A DNA stretch of 64,000 bases from an uncultured Cellvibrionales bacterium (GTDB lineage Bacteria > Pseudomonadota > Gammaproteobacteria > Pseudomonadales > Cellvibrionaceae), in assembly GCA_913020115.1 (NCBI GenBank), contig CAJWBQ010000010.1, positions 56,747-120,746 on the forward strand, written 5' to 3'. The notes beneath the pieces were generated by a model. It made no database searches, was not told where the DNA came from, and saw only the letters and a list, made by a program, of their open reading frames with translations. Shown here in pieces: positions 26,055 to 35,756 of this stretch; position 1 is the stretch's first letter, and the number at the start of each line of letters is the position of its first letter. The translations under genes and the position numbers were made by a program.

Positions 26055-29009
26055 GTGGAAATAGCTTTACCAGCACTCTACCGCCTTTGGAGAAGCAGTG
26101 GAAAAAATCACGGTTTAAGCAGCCTTGCACTTTTATCTGCAGCTTTAATTGCCCTATCGAGCTTTAGTGCGACAGCACAAGATGACTACGACGCCCAAGT
26201 ACAGGAAATGTATGTCGCTTACTACGGTCGACCAGCCGATCCGGCAGGCTTGGAATGGTGGTCAGGCAAGTTAAACGACGCCTCTGGTAACCTAAGCGAA
26301 ATTATTGAATCCTTTGGCGCCTCTGACGAATACCAACAGCGTTTTGCTGGTTCTACCAATGAGGACCTCGTCAACAATATCTTCCTGCAGGTACTTGGGC
26401 GTGACGCAGACGCGGCGGGCCTAGATTTTTATGTGGGTAAAATCAACAGTGGCGATATGACCCTAGCCACCCTTGCCCTCAATGTCGCGAATGGCATCGA
26501 AGACGGCAGCAGCGATGATGCTATTTTTCGCAACAAGCTCGAAGTCGCCGACGCCTATACTCAAGCGGTAGATGAGGGGCAGTTTAGCTATACCGATATC
26601 GACAGTGCCAAACGAATACTAGACGATGTTGATGGTAGCGAAGCGTCTAGAACGGCCGCACTGTCCATAATAGAGACTATCGTTGGTGCTGAGACCGAAG
26701 TTGAACAGTATTTTGTTGAGAATGTGCAGCAACAAGTATTGCAGCCTGCGTGTTTGAATTGTCATATTGAAGAAGGCCTATCGGGTCATACCAATCTAGT
26801 TTTTAACAACACGGGAGAGACGGGTATTGGGGGCGAGCAAACCACTTACAATATCGCAGTCTTTAAAGGCTATCTTACATCAGTTGACAATGATGAGTCG
26901 GTAATCCTCAACAAAGTACAGGGAATTTCCCATGGCGGAGGCACCCAATTCAGTTCAATTAGTAGCGAATATCAAGCATTGACTACCTTTCTAAATCTTC
27001 TGACAGGTAATGTCTCAAATGAGGTCGTTTTATCCGAGTTTTGGTCAGGTATTGGGCTGGCAGATGCTAGGCAAACCCTACGTCGTGCCGCGATCATTAT
27101 CGCTGGACGACTACCGAGTGACGCGGAGTATGCTCAAGCCGAGATGAATGACGAAGGTCTTCGCCAAGCCCTTGCCAGCCTAATGGAGTCGAGCGGGGAA
27201 GGATTTCACAATTTTCTCATTCGCTCAGCTAATGATCGCCTACTAACAGACGCCTTTCTCGAAAGCTTAAAATTTGAAGCTCTCGACGTACGCGATGGAT
27301 TTTATCCTGAGCTGACAAACGCGAGTTACGATAATCTTGCCGAAGGAGGCACACAAAGTGACTTCTTTGATTGGTTTAGCAAAGTTTCTTATGGCGTGAC
27401 CCGTGCGCCCTTAGAACTCATCGCTTACGTGGTTGAGCAAGACCTTCCCTATACCGAAATTCTCACTGCTGACTATATGATGGTAAACCCTCAATCAGCA
27501 GAAATACTGCGAGCCAACATCCAATTTGACAGTGATGACCCCACTATTTTTAAACCGGGTAAGAATAATGGCCAAATATTTCGCGATGAAGAGTGGGTCC
27601 ATGAGAATAACGATGAGTTTGGTGTGAGGATAAACGCACACAGCGGTTTTTTTGAAAACTACCCTCACGCCGGCGTGCTGAATACCCAAGCCTTTTTAAA
27701 CCGTTATCCCACTACAGAAACCAACCGCAATAGGGCAAGAGCCCGCTGGACTCTCTATCACTTTCTCGACCTCGACATTGAAAAATCTGCCAGCCGAACA
27801 ACAGACCCAGAAGCACTGGCCGACACCGACAATCCCACAATGAATAACGCGGCTTGTACAGTTTGCCATGCAATCCATGACCCCGTTGCCGGTGTTTTTC
27901 AAAACTATGGCAACGAAGGGCGTTACCGGAGCAGCGCCGGAGGCCATGACGCCCTGCCTCGCACTTATAAACAAAGCGATTTGTACCAAAGTGGCGATAC
28001 CTGGTATGCCGATATGCTTAAGCCTGGTATTGATGGAAAAGAAGCCCTTGATAACACCAATAGCATGCAATGGCTGGCGCAAGAAATTATTGACGACTCA
28101 CGGTTTTCTTCCGCAACAATTAAATTTTGGTGGTCTGGGTTAATGGGACAGGAAGCCCTAGAGGCTCCAGAGAACAGCAGCGACGTAAATTTCTCTGCAC
28201 TACTCGATGCCTATGAAGCTCAACAAGAAACGATAAGTCAGTTAGCAAGTGACTTCGCTAAAAATTTTCAAGTGAAGGCACTCCTTATTGATATGATAAT
28301 GAGTCCGTGGTTCAGAGTAAGTACAAGTGCGTCAACTATTGATGGCGAGCGAAAAATATCTTTAGATAATATCGGCGCTGGACGCCTATTGACCCCCCGT
28401 GAATTGGAAAACAAAAGCTACCACCTATTGGGGTTTCGGTGGGGAGAAGCAGAGACTTGGAGATCCCCCGAAGGTTATACAACACACCTTGGAAACACGT
28501 TTCGTATTGACTATGGTGGAATTGATTCAAACGGCATTACCGAACGTATGCGGCAAATGACGGCCATCATGTCCAATACCGCCCAGGCGCAGGCACTCGC
28601 CATGGCTTGCCCCGCTGTGGTATTAGATTTCAATCGCAACGAAGCTGACAAAATATTATTTTCCGGCATTGATCGCACAGTCACACCCACTAGTAGCGGT
28701 GGTCCTGATTTACTAAAAGAAAAACTTCAGGCACTACACTCCTCTCTACTGGGTGAAGAACTGGCCTTAGACAGCACCGAACTGACCGAGAGTTACGATT
28801 TACTGGTAACCCTATGGCAAGATCGCCAATCACGAAACGCGACCAAACGAGCTTGGAATGTAAGCGATGAGTTTGCTTGTAAATTTCCTGAAGGTGGCGA
28901 AAGTTATAGCATCTCATCCGATGAAGCTGAAGACCCGAATTATATGCTAGGCACATGGATCACAATGCTGGTTTATTTCATGACGGATTTTTCCTACCTA
29001 CATGAATAA
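26055..29009 (+). CDS. Secreted DUF4214 diheme cytochrome, DUF1588-like
   Basis: A 984-residue exported protein. After a long signal region ending SSFSATAQ, residues about 45-200 are a DUF4214 domain with its tandem pattern (MYVAYYGRPADPAGLEWW; VLGRDADAAGLDFY). A CLNCH haem-c motif is at residue 233 and a second, CTVCH, near residue 601. The segment around the second (RARARWTLYHFLDL ... VCHAIHDPVAGVFQNYG) resembles the DUF1592/DUF1588/DUF1585 group of Planctomycete-type cytochromes. I chose GTG 26055 because GGAG sits 8 bases upstream; the frame is open to GTG 26007. A DUF1501 gene follows within 80 bases, the usual partner. Periplasmic electron transfer is likely; the substrate is unknown. 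Confidence 0.8.
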   Translation: MEIALPALYRLWRSSGKNHGLSSLALLSAALIALSSFSATAQDDYDAQVQEMYVAYYGRPADPAGLEWWSGKLNDASGNLSEIIESFGASDEYQQRFAGSTNEDLVNNIFLQVLGRDADAAGLDFYVGKINSGDMTLATLALNVANGIEDGSSDDAIFRNKLEVADAYTQAVDEGQFSYTDIDSAKRILDDVDGSEASRTAALSIIETIVGAETEVEQYFVENVQQQVLQPACLNCHIEEGLSGHTNLVFNNTGETGIGGEQTTYNIAVFKGYLTSVDNDESVILNKVQGISHGGGTQFSSISSEYQALTTFLNLLTGNVSNEVVLSEFWSGIGLADARQTLRRAAIIIAGRLPSDAEYAQAEMNDEGLRQALASLMESSGEGFHNFLIRSANDRLLTDAFLESLKFEALDVRDGFYPELTNASYDNLAEGGTQSDFFDWFSKVSYGVTRAPLELIAYVVEQDLPYTEILTADYMMVNPQSAEILRANIQFDSDDPTIFKPGKNNGQIFRDEEWVHENNDEFGVRINAHSGFFENYPHAGVLNTQAFLNRYPTTETNRNRARARWTLYHFLDLDIEKSASRTTDPEALADTDNPTMNNAACTVCHAIHDPVAGVFQNYGNEGRYRSSAGGHDALPRTYKQSDLYQSGDTWYADMLKPGIDGKEALDNTNSMQWLAQEIIDDSRFSSATIKFWWSGLMGQEALEAPENSSDVNFSALLDAYEAQQETISQLASDFAKNFQVKALLIDMIMSPWFRVSTSASTIDGERKISLDNIGAGRLLTPRELENKSYHLLGFRWGEAETWRSPEGYTTHLGNTFRIDYGGIDSNGITERMRQMTAIMSNTAQAQALAMACPAVVLDFNRNEADKILFSGIDRTVTPTSSGGPDLLKEKLQALHSSLLGEELALDSTELTESYDLLVTLWQDRQSRNATKRAWNVSDEFACKFPEGGESYSISSDEAEDPNYMLGTWITMLVYFMTDFSYLHE

Positions 29010-29087
29010 AGCGCTATCGAAGAAAAACTCTGTGAACTATACCACCGATATTTCCGCCTGCGCGGAACGTTACAATTGGGAAAATTT

Positions 29088-30380
29088 ATGAAACGTCGCG
29101 AGCTACTAAAAATGATGGCCATGTCAGCCAGCAGTGTAGGGATGCCACTGTTAGCTAAGCCGCTATTTGCTCAATCGAGCCAATACACCGGCCCGCTGTT
29201 TTTAACTTTGCAGGTATCAGGTGCTTGGGATGTATCGAGTTTCTGTGATCCCAAAACAAATATTTCAGGAGCGCCAGAAATTAACCGCTGGTCGCAAACT
29301 GCGGGCATTCAACAAGCGGGAAACATTCCCTATGCGCCCTTTGGCAATAATAATGCCTTATTTGAAAAGTATCACAGAGACATGCTTATTATTAATGGCG
29401 TTGATACTCAGACCAACGCCCACAGCGTAGGTATCTTACACAATTGGAGCGGTCGAAATGCAGTAGGCTACCCATCACTGCCCGCTTTATTCTCGGCGAC
29501 TTATGCCCCCAATCTACCCTTGTCTTATATTAATTTCGGTGGCTATGCTAACAGTGCAGGCCTAGTGCGTTACAGCCGCCTAAACGGCATTGATAACCTT
29601 GGTGAATTACTTATTCCCAACGTAGCCGACATCGACAAAAGCAAAAGCTATCGCAATGTGAGCGACATGGAAAAAATTTCCGCGCTGCAGCAACAACGAT
29701 TGGATAGGCTTAGCAACAACGAAACCTTGCTCCCACGTCAGCGGAACAACGCGGCCGCCTACGCTGCGGCTCTCAACAATGGCGCTGACTTGGAAACTTT
29801 CGCCAACACTTTACTTGGCGTTGATTCATTTCAAGAAGAGGTAGAAGTAGGCGGTACAGGAAGTAGTGATCTACTCACTCAAATACAACTCAGTGTACTG
29901 GCTTTTTCCGCTGGCGTTGCTTGTAGTGGCGATCTATATGTAAAAGGTTTTGATACACACAACGACCATGACCAAGATCACGAACCTCGTCTGGCTCACT
30001 TAGCCGACGCGATTGATTATCTTTGGACCTACGCAGAGGAACGGGGCGTAGCCGATCGTTTAACCCTGATGATAGCGTCAGATTTTGCCCGAACCCCCTA
30101 TTACAATAGTACTGACGGCAAAGACCATTGGCCCATTGGCAGCGTCATCTGTATGAAAAAGGAGGCGTCTTGGGGAAATAGAGTAGTAGGCTCAACAGAC
30201 AGCGCACAAGCTGCCTTAGCTCTTAACCCTAGCACCTTGGTACAGGATAATAATGGTGTAATCATCCAGCCTGGCCATATACACAAAGCACTGCGTACTG
30301 AGCTAGGCTTGGATGGCGCAGGCTTGGCCTTCCCTTTTGAGCTGACGGATGATTTGGATATTTTCAATCCAGCTCTGTAG
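29088..30380 (+). CDS. DUF1501 family Tat-exported protein
   Basis: A 430-residue member of the DUF1501 family, alkaline-phosphatase/sulfatase-fold proteins exported by Tat. The N-terminus MKRRELLKMMAMSASSVGMP with the twin arginines and a cleavage region ending PLFAQ is a typical Tat signal. Family landmarks are FLTLQVSGAWDVSSFCDP, the GFDTHNDHDQDH segment with metal-ligand-like Asp/His, and MIASDFARTPYYN near the end. The frame opens at TTG 29076, but ATG 29088 has GGGAAAA upstream. It lies 78 bases after the DUF4214-cytochrome gene, repeating the widespread pairing of DUF1501 with DUF1800 or DUF1592-type partners, whose joint function is not known. Confidence 0.88.
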   Translation: MKRRELLKMMAMSASSVGMPLLAKPLFAQSSQYTGPLFLTLQVSGAWDVSSFCDPKTNISGAPEINRWSQTAGIQQAGNIPYAPFGNNNALFEKYHRDMLIINGVDTQTNAHSVGILHNWSGRNAVGYPSLPALFSATYAPNLPLSYINFGGYANSAGLVRYSRLNGIDNLGELLIPNVADIDKSKSYRNVSDMEKISALQQQRLDRLSNNETLLPRQRNNAAAYAAALNNGADLETFANTLLGVDSFQEEVEVGGTGSSDLLTQIQLSVLAFSAGVACSGDLYVKGFDTHNDHDQDHEPRLAHLADAIDYLWTYAEERGVADRLTLMIASDFARTPYYNSTDGKDHWPIGSVICMKKEASWGNRVVGSTDSAQAALALNPSTLVQDNNGVIIQPGHIHKALRTELGLDGAGLAFPFELTDDLDIFNPAL

Positions 30381-30756
30381 TTTCAATTTCGATCTCAGCT
30401 GGAAAGCCAACGGCTTTCGAATCACAAAAAATGACAGTTCTATTCACCCCGAATTGGTCGCAACGGAAAAGCCGTATATTCTGCAGCCCTCAAGGGCCTA
30501 GATTCTCAAGCCTCCTCCCTTCCATTTGAATTTGTAAGACAAATAATATCTTAGAAAATCAACGCGGCTGAGTCATGGACGCTCTTATTGTTCGATTAAA
30601 GTTAAAGCAGGTGCCAAAGAATCCGAACGCTATCGGCAAAAAATCTATGCGACTTTTTCTAGGAATTTCGGTTATATGGATATAGAATCCAGTTTTTTTG
30701 CTGCCAGTAAGCTTGCAAGCCACTAGCTATTAGAAAGTATTTAACGGAAATTATAT
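30381..30756. other. Intergenic region before the lectin-like gene
   Basis: This 376-base gap between the DUF1501 gene and the DUF4214 lectin-like gene has no coding sequence I can support, no tRNA and no strong hairpin. It is AT-rich near its right end (around TTAACGGAAATTATATATGG), where the promoter and ribosome site of the next gene must lie. Confidence 0.4.
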
Positions 30757-31740
30757 ATGGCGTCTCAAACTTCTATCAATCTCGCACAGCAAATGTATGT
30801 TGTTTATTATGGGCGCCCAGGAGACCCAGGAGGTTTATCCTATTGGGCCAATGTCTTTGACACTACCACAAATTTAACTCAAGCCTTGAATTCATTTGGC
30901 ACATCTAGTGAATTTAATGATAGCTTTGGCTCACTTCCAAGCAATGAACTGATAAGCAATCTCTACCAGCAAATGTATGGAAGAACTCCAGACTCAGGTG
31001 GTTTAGATTTTTACACCGAACGACTAGCATCAGGAACTGCAACCCTGGCTTCGATTGGAAAACAGATAGCTGATGGCTCTCAAAATTCCGATCAGGAAAC
31101 TTTAAATAACCGAATCATAGTCGCCAATTCATTTACCGACGAGATAGCATCAAACGAAGCAACTTTTGGTGCAGATGATGTCGTGCCTACCCAAGCTTTG
31201 CTTTCCGCGGTTGATCATACAGACAGCTCAGTGAGCGCCGGAATTAGTAGCGCTATTGCTTATGTAGCCGGTCTACTGACTGACACCAACAATAGCTCCT
31301 CATATCAAGTGGTTGAACAAGTCGCAAGTTATTCTGAAGCCAAGGCTCACGCCGAATCTCTGGGAGGGCACTTAGTAATAATTAACGATGCAGATGAAAA
31401 TAACTTGGTCTATGATTTATTAATCAATGCAAATATTACAAGTACTGCAGCCGATGGTGGCGACGCCATATATGCCTGGATTGGCGCTAGCGATGAGCTA
31501 AATGAAGGCACGTGGCTGTGGGCTAACGGTGAATCAATGGAACAAGGCTACACCGAGTGGGGCTCAGGCGGAGTGGAGCCTGATGATTTTACACATTCGT
31601 CGGTATCACCCACCGGGCAAGATTACGCCGCCATGGCTCTATCAAGCTGGCCTTATGGTTCGGCAGGTGAATGGAATGATATTTCAGGGCAGAACCAATT
31701 AGCCTACGTTATCGAATTCGGCACTTTTGATACGTTCTAA
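30757..31740 (+). CDS. DUF4214 and C-type-lectin-like domain protein
   Basis: A 327-residue protein. Residues 5-180 carry DUF4214 repeats (MYVVYYGRPGDPGGLSYW; MYGRTPDSGGLDFY), homologous to the N-terminus of the cytochrome at 26055. Residues 185-325 form a C-type-lectin-like domain: SYSEAKAHAESLGGHLVII at the start, WLWANGESMEQGYTEW, and the GEWNDI motif (WND) near the end, followed by LAYVIEFG. Only the calcium/carbohydrate-associated WND is obvious, and cysteines are absent, as in many bacterial members. There is no signal peptide; DUF4214 proteins are often type I secretion substrates, which fits, but no secretion genes are in the window. Probably an extracellular glycan- or surface-binding protein (inference). 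Confidence 0.82.
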   Translation: MASQTSINLAQQMYVVYYGRPGDPGGLSYWANVFDTTTNLTQALNSFGTSSEFNDSFGSLPSNELISNLYQQMYGRTPDSGGLDFYTERLASGTATLASIGKQIADGSQNSDQETLNNRIIVANSFTDEIASNEATFGADDVVPTQALLSAVDHTDSSVSAGISSAIAYVAGLLTDTNNSSSYQVVEQVASYSEAKAHAESLGGHLVIINDADENNLVYDLLINANITSTAADGGDAIYAWIGASDELNEGTWLWANGESMEQGYTEWGSGGVEPDDFTHSSVSPTGQDYAAMALSSWPYGSAGEWNDISGQNQLAYVIEFGTFDTF

Positions 31741-31961
31741 AGTAGTTCGATATTATTGTCGAGCAGAACGCATGGACGCGAACGCCCGAAGACACCCTCT
31801 GGTACCGGCGTCGACCTGGCAGCGCAATATCAGAACCATGCCGAGCAATTGCCCGAGGACGGTATATTCAGGTATATTAAAAAGCTTGGGGAGTGTTGTT
31901 GCTTCCTACACCCAGCCAACAACTATTGCTAGCGAAATCGCTTCGAAGGCAGGTCGAAAAT

Positions 31962-32720
31962 ATGCCAAATACTAACAAGGTGGTAAAACAAGTGCTCGCT
32001 CGCTTGATGCTTTTAGCCCTCACTTTAACCCCTTTGAGCCTTGTTGCCGTTGAGCCGATAAAAATAAGCATCTACACCAACTACCCTCCATACCTCTATC
32101 ACGAAGACGGCCAACATACGGGTTTGTACCTGAAAATTGTGGATCTTACCTTAAAGGCAATAGACCAAGCCTATACTGTCGAAGCACTACCTTTTAAACG
32201 TGGCCTTTACCACGCTGCGGCAGGCGACAGTATTATTGTAGGTATATTGAAAACCGATCAGCGCATGAATACATTGGATTTCTCAGAGCCTTTTTATCAG
32301 GAGCGCGTTTCGGTGTACTTTAATCACCAACAACACCCCCGAATAAAAAGCGTCGAAGAATTAGACGGTTTACGTATTGGCACACTCTTGGGTTGGAGTT
32401 ATGGCACCGAGTTTGATCAAGCAAAAGCAAACAATCGCTTCTTCACTAAAGATGGTGACCTTGAAACAAATTTTTATACCTTGGCGAAGGGAAGATTAGA
32501 TGCGGTGATTCATTCTGAGTTATCCACGGATTACATCCTGAATAAACTCAAGCTAAAAGATGAAGTATTTCTTGGTTCCGAAGCGCTAGAAATTGGAAAT
32601 ATTTATTTCGCAGTTAAGAAGGGAACCCACAAAACATTACTTGATAGAATCAACAAAAAATTAGCTGATCCAGACCATATAAGAGAAATAGATGCTCTCA
32701 TTGATAGTTATAAAAACTAG
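31962..32720 (+). CDS. Periplasmic substrate-binding protein (SBP_bac_3-like)
   Basis: A 252-residue protein with a signal peptide (VLARLMLLALTLTPLSLVAV) and the family 3 extracellular solute-binding fold (IYTNYPPYLYHEDGQHTGLYLKIV; LDFSEPFYQERVSVYF; LDGLRIGTLLGWSYGTEF). No ABC permease or ATPase is adjacent, so it may be an orphan receptor or a sensory partner rather than a transporter component, as is common for such proteins in marine gammaproteobacteria. The frame is open to 31893; ATG 31962 has an AGGCAGG ribosome site and begins at a proper signal peptide. A second protein of the same kind is at 51114-51905. Confidence 0.85.
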   Translation: MPNTNKVVKQVLARLMLLALTLTPLSLVAVEPIKISIYTNYPPYLYHEDGQHTGLYLKIVDLTLKAIDQAYTVEALPFKRGLYHAAAGDSIIVGILKTDQRMNTLDFSEPFYQERVSVYFNHQQHPRIKSVEELDGLRIGTLLGWSYGTEFDQAKANNRFFTKDGDLETNFYTLAKGRLDAVIHSELSTDYILNKLKLKDEVFLGSEALEIGNIYFAVKKGTHKTLLDRINKKLADPDHIREIDALIDSYKN

Positions 32721-33056
32721 CTAGCCACAATCCATCGATAATTCGCCTAGCGTAGCCAATATCACCTACGTGCATCAATAAACAATCGTAAACAACCCTC
32801 GATCGAAAACTTCCTAGGCACCAACGAAAACCTCCCCCTACCACCCTATTCATGTAACGAACAGGCATATACTAATCGAGCATAATAGATCAGCCACTTA
32901 GTCGTCTAATCAATAAGCGCTGTCGCGGTGAAACGTCGCAATAAAAACCACCAACAATGTTCTTGTCACTCTCTCGATATTGACTCGGCCGAGCTAACAT
33001 CACGTCAAATTTCTACTACGCTTGAAGAACCGTTCCACACACAAAGAGCATCTTCA
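32721..33056. other. Intergenic region, no features seen
   Basis: About 340 bases between the solute-binding protein gene and the small exported protein gene. It is AT-rich to moderate, contains only an N-terminal extension of the next frame (GTG 32928, without a ribosome site) and no hairpin or repeat that I would report. Confidence 0.4.
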
Positions 33057-33584
33057 ATGAAAATACACACAGCAAAAATATTCACCATGGCTCTCGTCAT
33101 CACTACTACCCCAACAATCCACGCCGAAAGCAATGCAGAGTTAATTGCCAAAGCGGAGTCTGCGGCGCCAGCTGCCATCAGCAAAGGCGCTACTATCATG
33201 TATCGCGGAGAGACACTGCGCAAAGGCAGTAACGGCTGGGTGTGCATGCCTGAAACTCTGCCCGACGACAACGCTCCCATGTGCAATGACGAAGTCTGGA
33301 TGAATATGATGCAGGCCGTCGGTACCAAAGCGCCCTTTAGTACCGAAAAAATGGGTTTGTCTTATATGCTGCAGGGAGACGGTGGCGTCAGCAACTCCAC
33401 GCCGTATCATGCCAACCACTCTCAGGCGGACGACTTTATCAAAGAAGGGCCACATCTAATGCTCATATTACCGAAGAAAATGCTAAGGGGCATGAGTGAT
33501 GATCACACAAGCGGCGCGCCTTATGTCATGTGGAAAGATACGCCCTACGCTCACATTATGATTCCCATTCAAGATAGACAATGA
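33057..33584 (+). CDS. Exported protein of unknown function
   Basis: A 175-residue protein with a Sec signal peptide (MKIHTAKIFTMALVITTTPTIHA; cleavage after HA). The mature part is Met-rich, with repeated short hydrophilic motifs: ATIMYRGETLRKGSNGWVCMPE, NDEVWMNMMQAVG, SYMLQGDGG and MLILPKKMLRGMSDDHTSGAPYVMW. It has two cysteines. I do not recognise a named family, although small exported proteins of this look occur in environmental gammaproteobacteria. The frame is open to 32928, but ATG 33057 has AAAGAG in front and starts a proper signal peptide. Stands alone between the solute-binding protein and the Fur-controlled operon on the opposite strand. Confidence 0.65.
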   Translation: MKIHTAKIFTMALVITTTPTIHAESNAELIAKAESAAPAAISKGATIMYRGETLRKGSNGWVCMPETLPDDNAPMCNDEVWMNMMQAVGTKAPFSTEKMGLSYMLQGDGGVSNSTPYHANHSQADDFIKEGPHLMLILPKKMLRGMSDDHTSGAPYVMWKDTPYAHIMIPIQDRQ

Positions 33585-33725
33585 GAAAAAGATATGCCCT
33601 CTTCCGCAATGGGCGCCGAAAATCTCGGCTCCATTGTAGGTTTATACAAATACTAGTTTCTTAACAATTCCCCGATTCCACCTTCAAGGATTTTGAGTGT
33701 CACTGTATCAAGTCATCACCGAGCA

Positions 33726-35174
33726 CTACACCCACTGTTCTTTTGTAGAAATCCCTTCAATATGTAAAGTAGCGCTTTTCCTTCCCAGCAACAAAAACAC
33801 CAGTGCGGCTACTATGAGCGCACTATTTACACCCAAGGCGGCTTGAGTCAGCGCATGCTCGTAAAAATTTGCGCTATATAATAGGACTAAAGCAAGAAGT
33901 GATGCCGCCGATAGAAATTGAAAATTTCGACGAGATTCACTCTCCTCTCTTCGCCAGCCGGAATAACAACAGAACAAAGAGTAAGTTACCCAAAAAGTTA
34001 CTGTAGCACTAAGGCCAAATATTATTTGAGCAATAGCTGCTAGGCAAAGAGCCGCGGGCGATGCCCACACAAAACCAAGCCACACATCATTTATTAGATC
34101 CCGGTGCCTCCTCTTTTCCAACCAGAGATTGATACCCGTTACGGAAATTATTGTCAGTGACAAACCCAGTACGAAATACAGTATCTTTACCGAAAAACCA
34201 CCAAACTCCCCAAAATGTAATCGGTAAGTTGAATAAAGAAACTGCCTGCCAAATTCCCCATCGGAAAACCCAGCCTTCCCGAGGTAATTTCCTTGTATAT
34301 CGAAACGATAGTTTTCAGAATAAATAAGCCGGCCTGGATGCTGAGCATAAATTTCAATAAATTGCCCGGAAGTGTCCGGCTCATGAATCGTTAAAAATAG
34401 AGGCGATGCCTTGGGAGCAATCAGGGAAAAGTTTTCCATTGCACCGATTATATTAGCTGGCCGCAGATCTTGGCTAAGCTCAGGCTCTTGACCAAAAACC
34501 TTTCCGACAACAATGTCTTGATCACCGCCGTGAAACACACTAGCGATTACAATCACAACTACGCTTGCAAGCCCAAAATAAGCCCCCGTAAGGGCGATCA
34601 TAATATGGAATGGTGCGCCCCAAACACTGAGGCGATTGTGTATATCTACTCGCTCAAGTTGCTTGCTGCCACCTCTACGAAATCGAAACGCGTCCTTCAG
34701 CACACGCGGATGCGCTAGGAACCCAGATAAAATTAGGCTTAGAAGTAATACGCCAAATATGCTGACGACGATAAGCCCCAGTGTATTGGGTAAAGAAAGG
34801 TAGGCGTGCAGCTTAACCAACATCTTAGTCCAAGCAAGGTTTTCGAATTCGCCAAGCGTACCGTCTTGATTAACAAATCTTGCTACATGGTCATTTTCCA
34901 CAACCACTCGAGGTATACCAGACTTGGGAAATACGAGATGTAGATGTCCAGTTTCTTCTGGATGGGAATCGATGAAATCTAAATAAGCGCTTTCAAGTAA
35001 TTGGACATCATAATCTCGATACTCCTCCACGTTGGGCTGCTCCCAACGCTCGAACTCCTGATGAAATACCGCCAGTGTTCCAGACATGCAAATCAGATAC
35101 ATAAAAGCACCCGTCAGCAAACCGAGCCAAGAATGACCCGCGACTGAACGTTTAACAAAGCTTTTCGCGCTCAT
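33726..35174 (-). CDS. PepSY-associated TM protein, iron-uptake type
   Basis: A 482-residue inner-membrane protein of the PepSY_TM family, found in siderophore operons where members act as ferric-siderophore reductases or uptake helpers. N-terminal helix GAFMYLICMSGTLAVFHQEFERWEQP, then a periplasmic PepSY-like domain, then more helices (LGLIVVSIFGVLLLSLILSGFLAH; FHIMIALTGAYFGLASVVVIVIASVF; a C-terminal cluster). Conserved histidines flank the helices and could ligate haem. It is the third gene of a minus-strand operon starting behind two Fur boxes at 36256-36303, with 6 bases from the previous gene, so it is iron-repressed. No TonB receptor is adjacent on this strand. Confidence 0.87.
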   Translation of the reverse strand: MSAKSFVKRSVAGHSWLGLLTGAFMYLICMSGTLAVFHQEFERWEQPNVEEYRDYDVQLLESAYLDFIDSHPEETGHLHLVFPKSGIPRVVVENDHVARFVNQDGTLGEFENLAWTKMLVKLHAYLSLPNTLGLIVVSIFGVLLLSLILSGFLAHPRVLKDAFRFRRGGSKQLERVDIHNRLSVWGAPFHIMIALTGAYFGLASVVVIVIASVFHGGDQDIVVGKVFGQEPELSQDLRPANIIGAMENFSLIAPKASPLFLTIHEPDTSGQFIEIYAQHPGRLIYSENYRFDIQGNYLGKAGFSDGEFGRQFLYSTYRLHFGEFGGFSVKILYFVLGLSLTIISVTGINLWLEKRRHRDLINDVWLGFVWASPAALCLAAIAQIIFGLSATVTFWVTYSLFCCYSGWRREESESRRNFQFLSAASLLALVLLYSANFYEHALTQAALGVNSALIVAALVFLLLGRKSATLHIEGISTKEQWV

Positions 35175-35180
35175 GTCTTT

Positions 35181-35732
35181 TCAATGACTCCATAGAAAAA
35201 GGTAGATAGCGCTAAACAGACCACTAATACCGTTGATGAGAATAGGGCGAATTCGGCGCCCATCGATCAATGCCCATACCACTGCAGCGCCCCAAACCAC
35301 CGGCATCAATAGTGCGCCCACCGCCATGCGATTTACCTCCTTGATTGGCAGAGAGTAAGTAAATACCAAGGTAATAAAAGTGCTCGACATGGCCAGAAAA
35401 ACAATAACAAGAAAAAATACACCGCCATTCCGGAGTATTTTCGTATAGCTAACCCGCTGAAATTGATAGCGCTTCGGACGCGTGTGAGCTATCGGCTTAT
35501 GCTCTGACTTGACCAAAATAACCACCCAAGCATAAAGTGAAGGCATCATTAAGCTAAAGACAATACCGAATTCGATTCCGGCAGATGCCACCCAGAATAA
35601 CAAAGATCCTGCCAGAGGAATCCAACCGAGAAAAACCGCCGTGCCGTGCACGGGGTATTTTCTACGCCAAAAAGTGAAAAGGATAACAATACCTATCAAG
35701 CCACTTAAGACCGCCAAAAATCCGCTCAACAT
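35181..35732 (-). CDS. Small polytopic membrane protein of Fur-controlled operon
   Basis: A 183-residue protein with about six transmembrane helices (LSGFLAVLSGLIGIVILF; TAVFLGWIPLAGSLLFWVASAG; IVFSLMMPSLYAWVVILV; NGGVFFLVIVFLAMSSTFITLVF; VGALLMPVVWGAAVVWALIDG; LINGISGLFSAIYLFLW). No motif of known function. It precedes the PepSY_TM gene by 6 bases; small membrane proteins in this position in siderophore operons are common and unassigned. ATG 35732 is preferred over the upstream TTG 35738. Iron regulation follows from the Fur boxes upstream of the operon. Confidence 0.75.
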   Translation of the reverse strand: MLSGFLAVLSGLIGIVILFTFWRRKYPVHGTAVFLGWIPLAGSLLFWVASAGIEFGIVFSLMMPSLYAWVVILVKSEHKPIAHTRPKRYQFQRVSYTKILRNGGVFFLVIVFLAMSSTFITLVFTYSLPIKEVNRMAVGALLMPVVWGAAVVWALIDGRRIRPILINGISGLFSAIYLFLWSH

Positions 35733-35756
35733 GATCAAAAAAAACTATACATATAA

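Noticed and set aside
31741..31961. Coding remnant between the lectin-like gene and the solute-binding gene
   Set aside because: One frame reads as plausible protein for about 35 codons (around LAAQYQNHAEQLPEDG), but there is no start, ribosome site or recognisable family.
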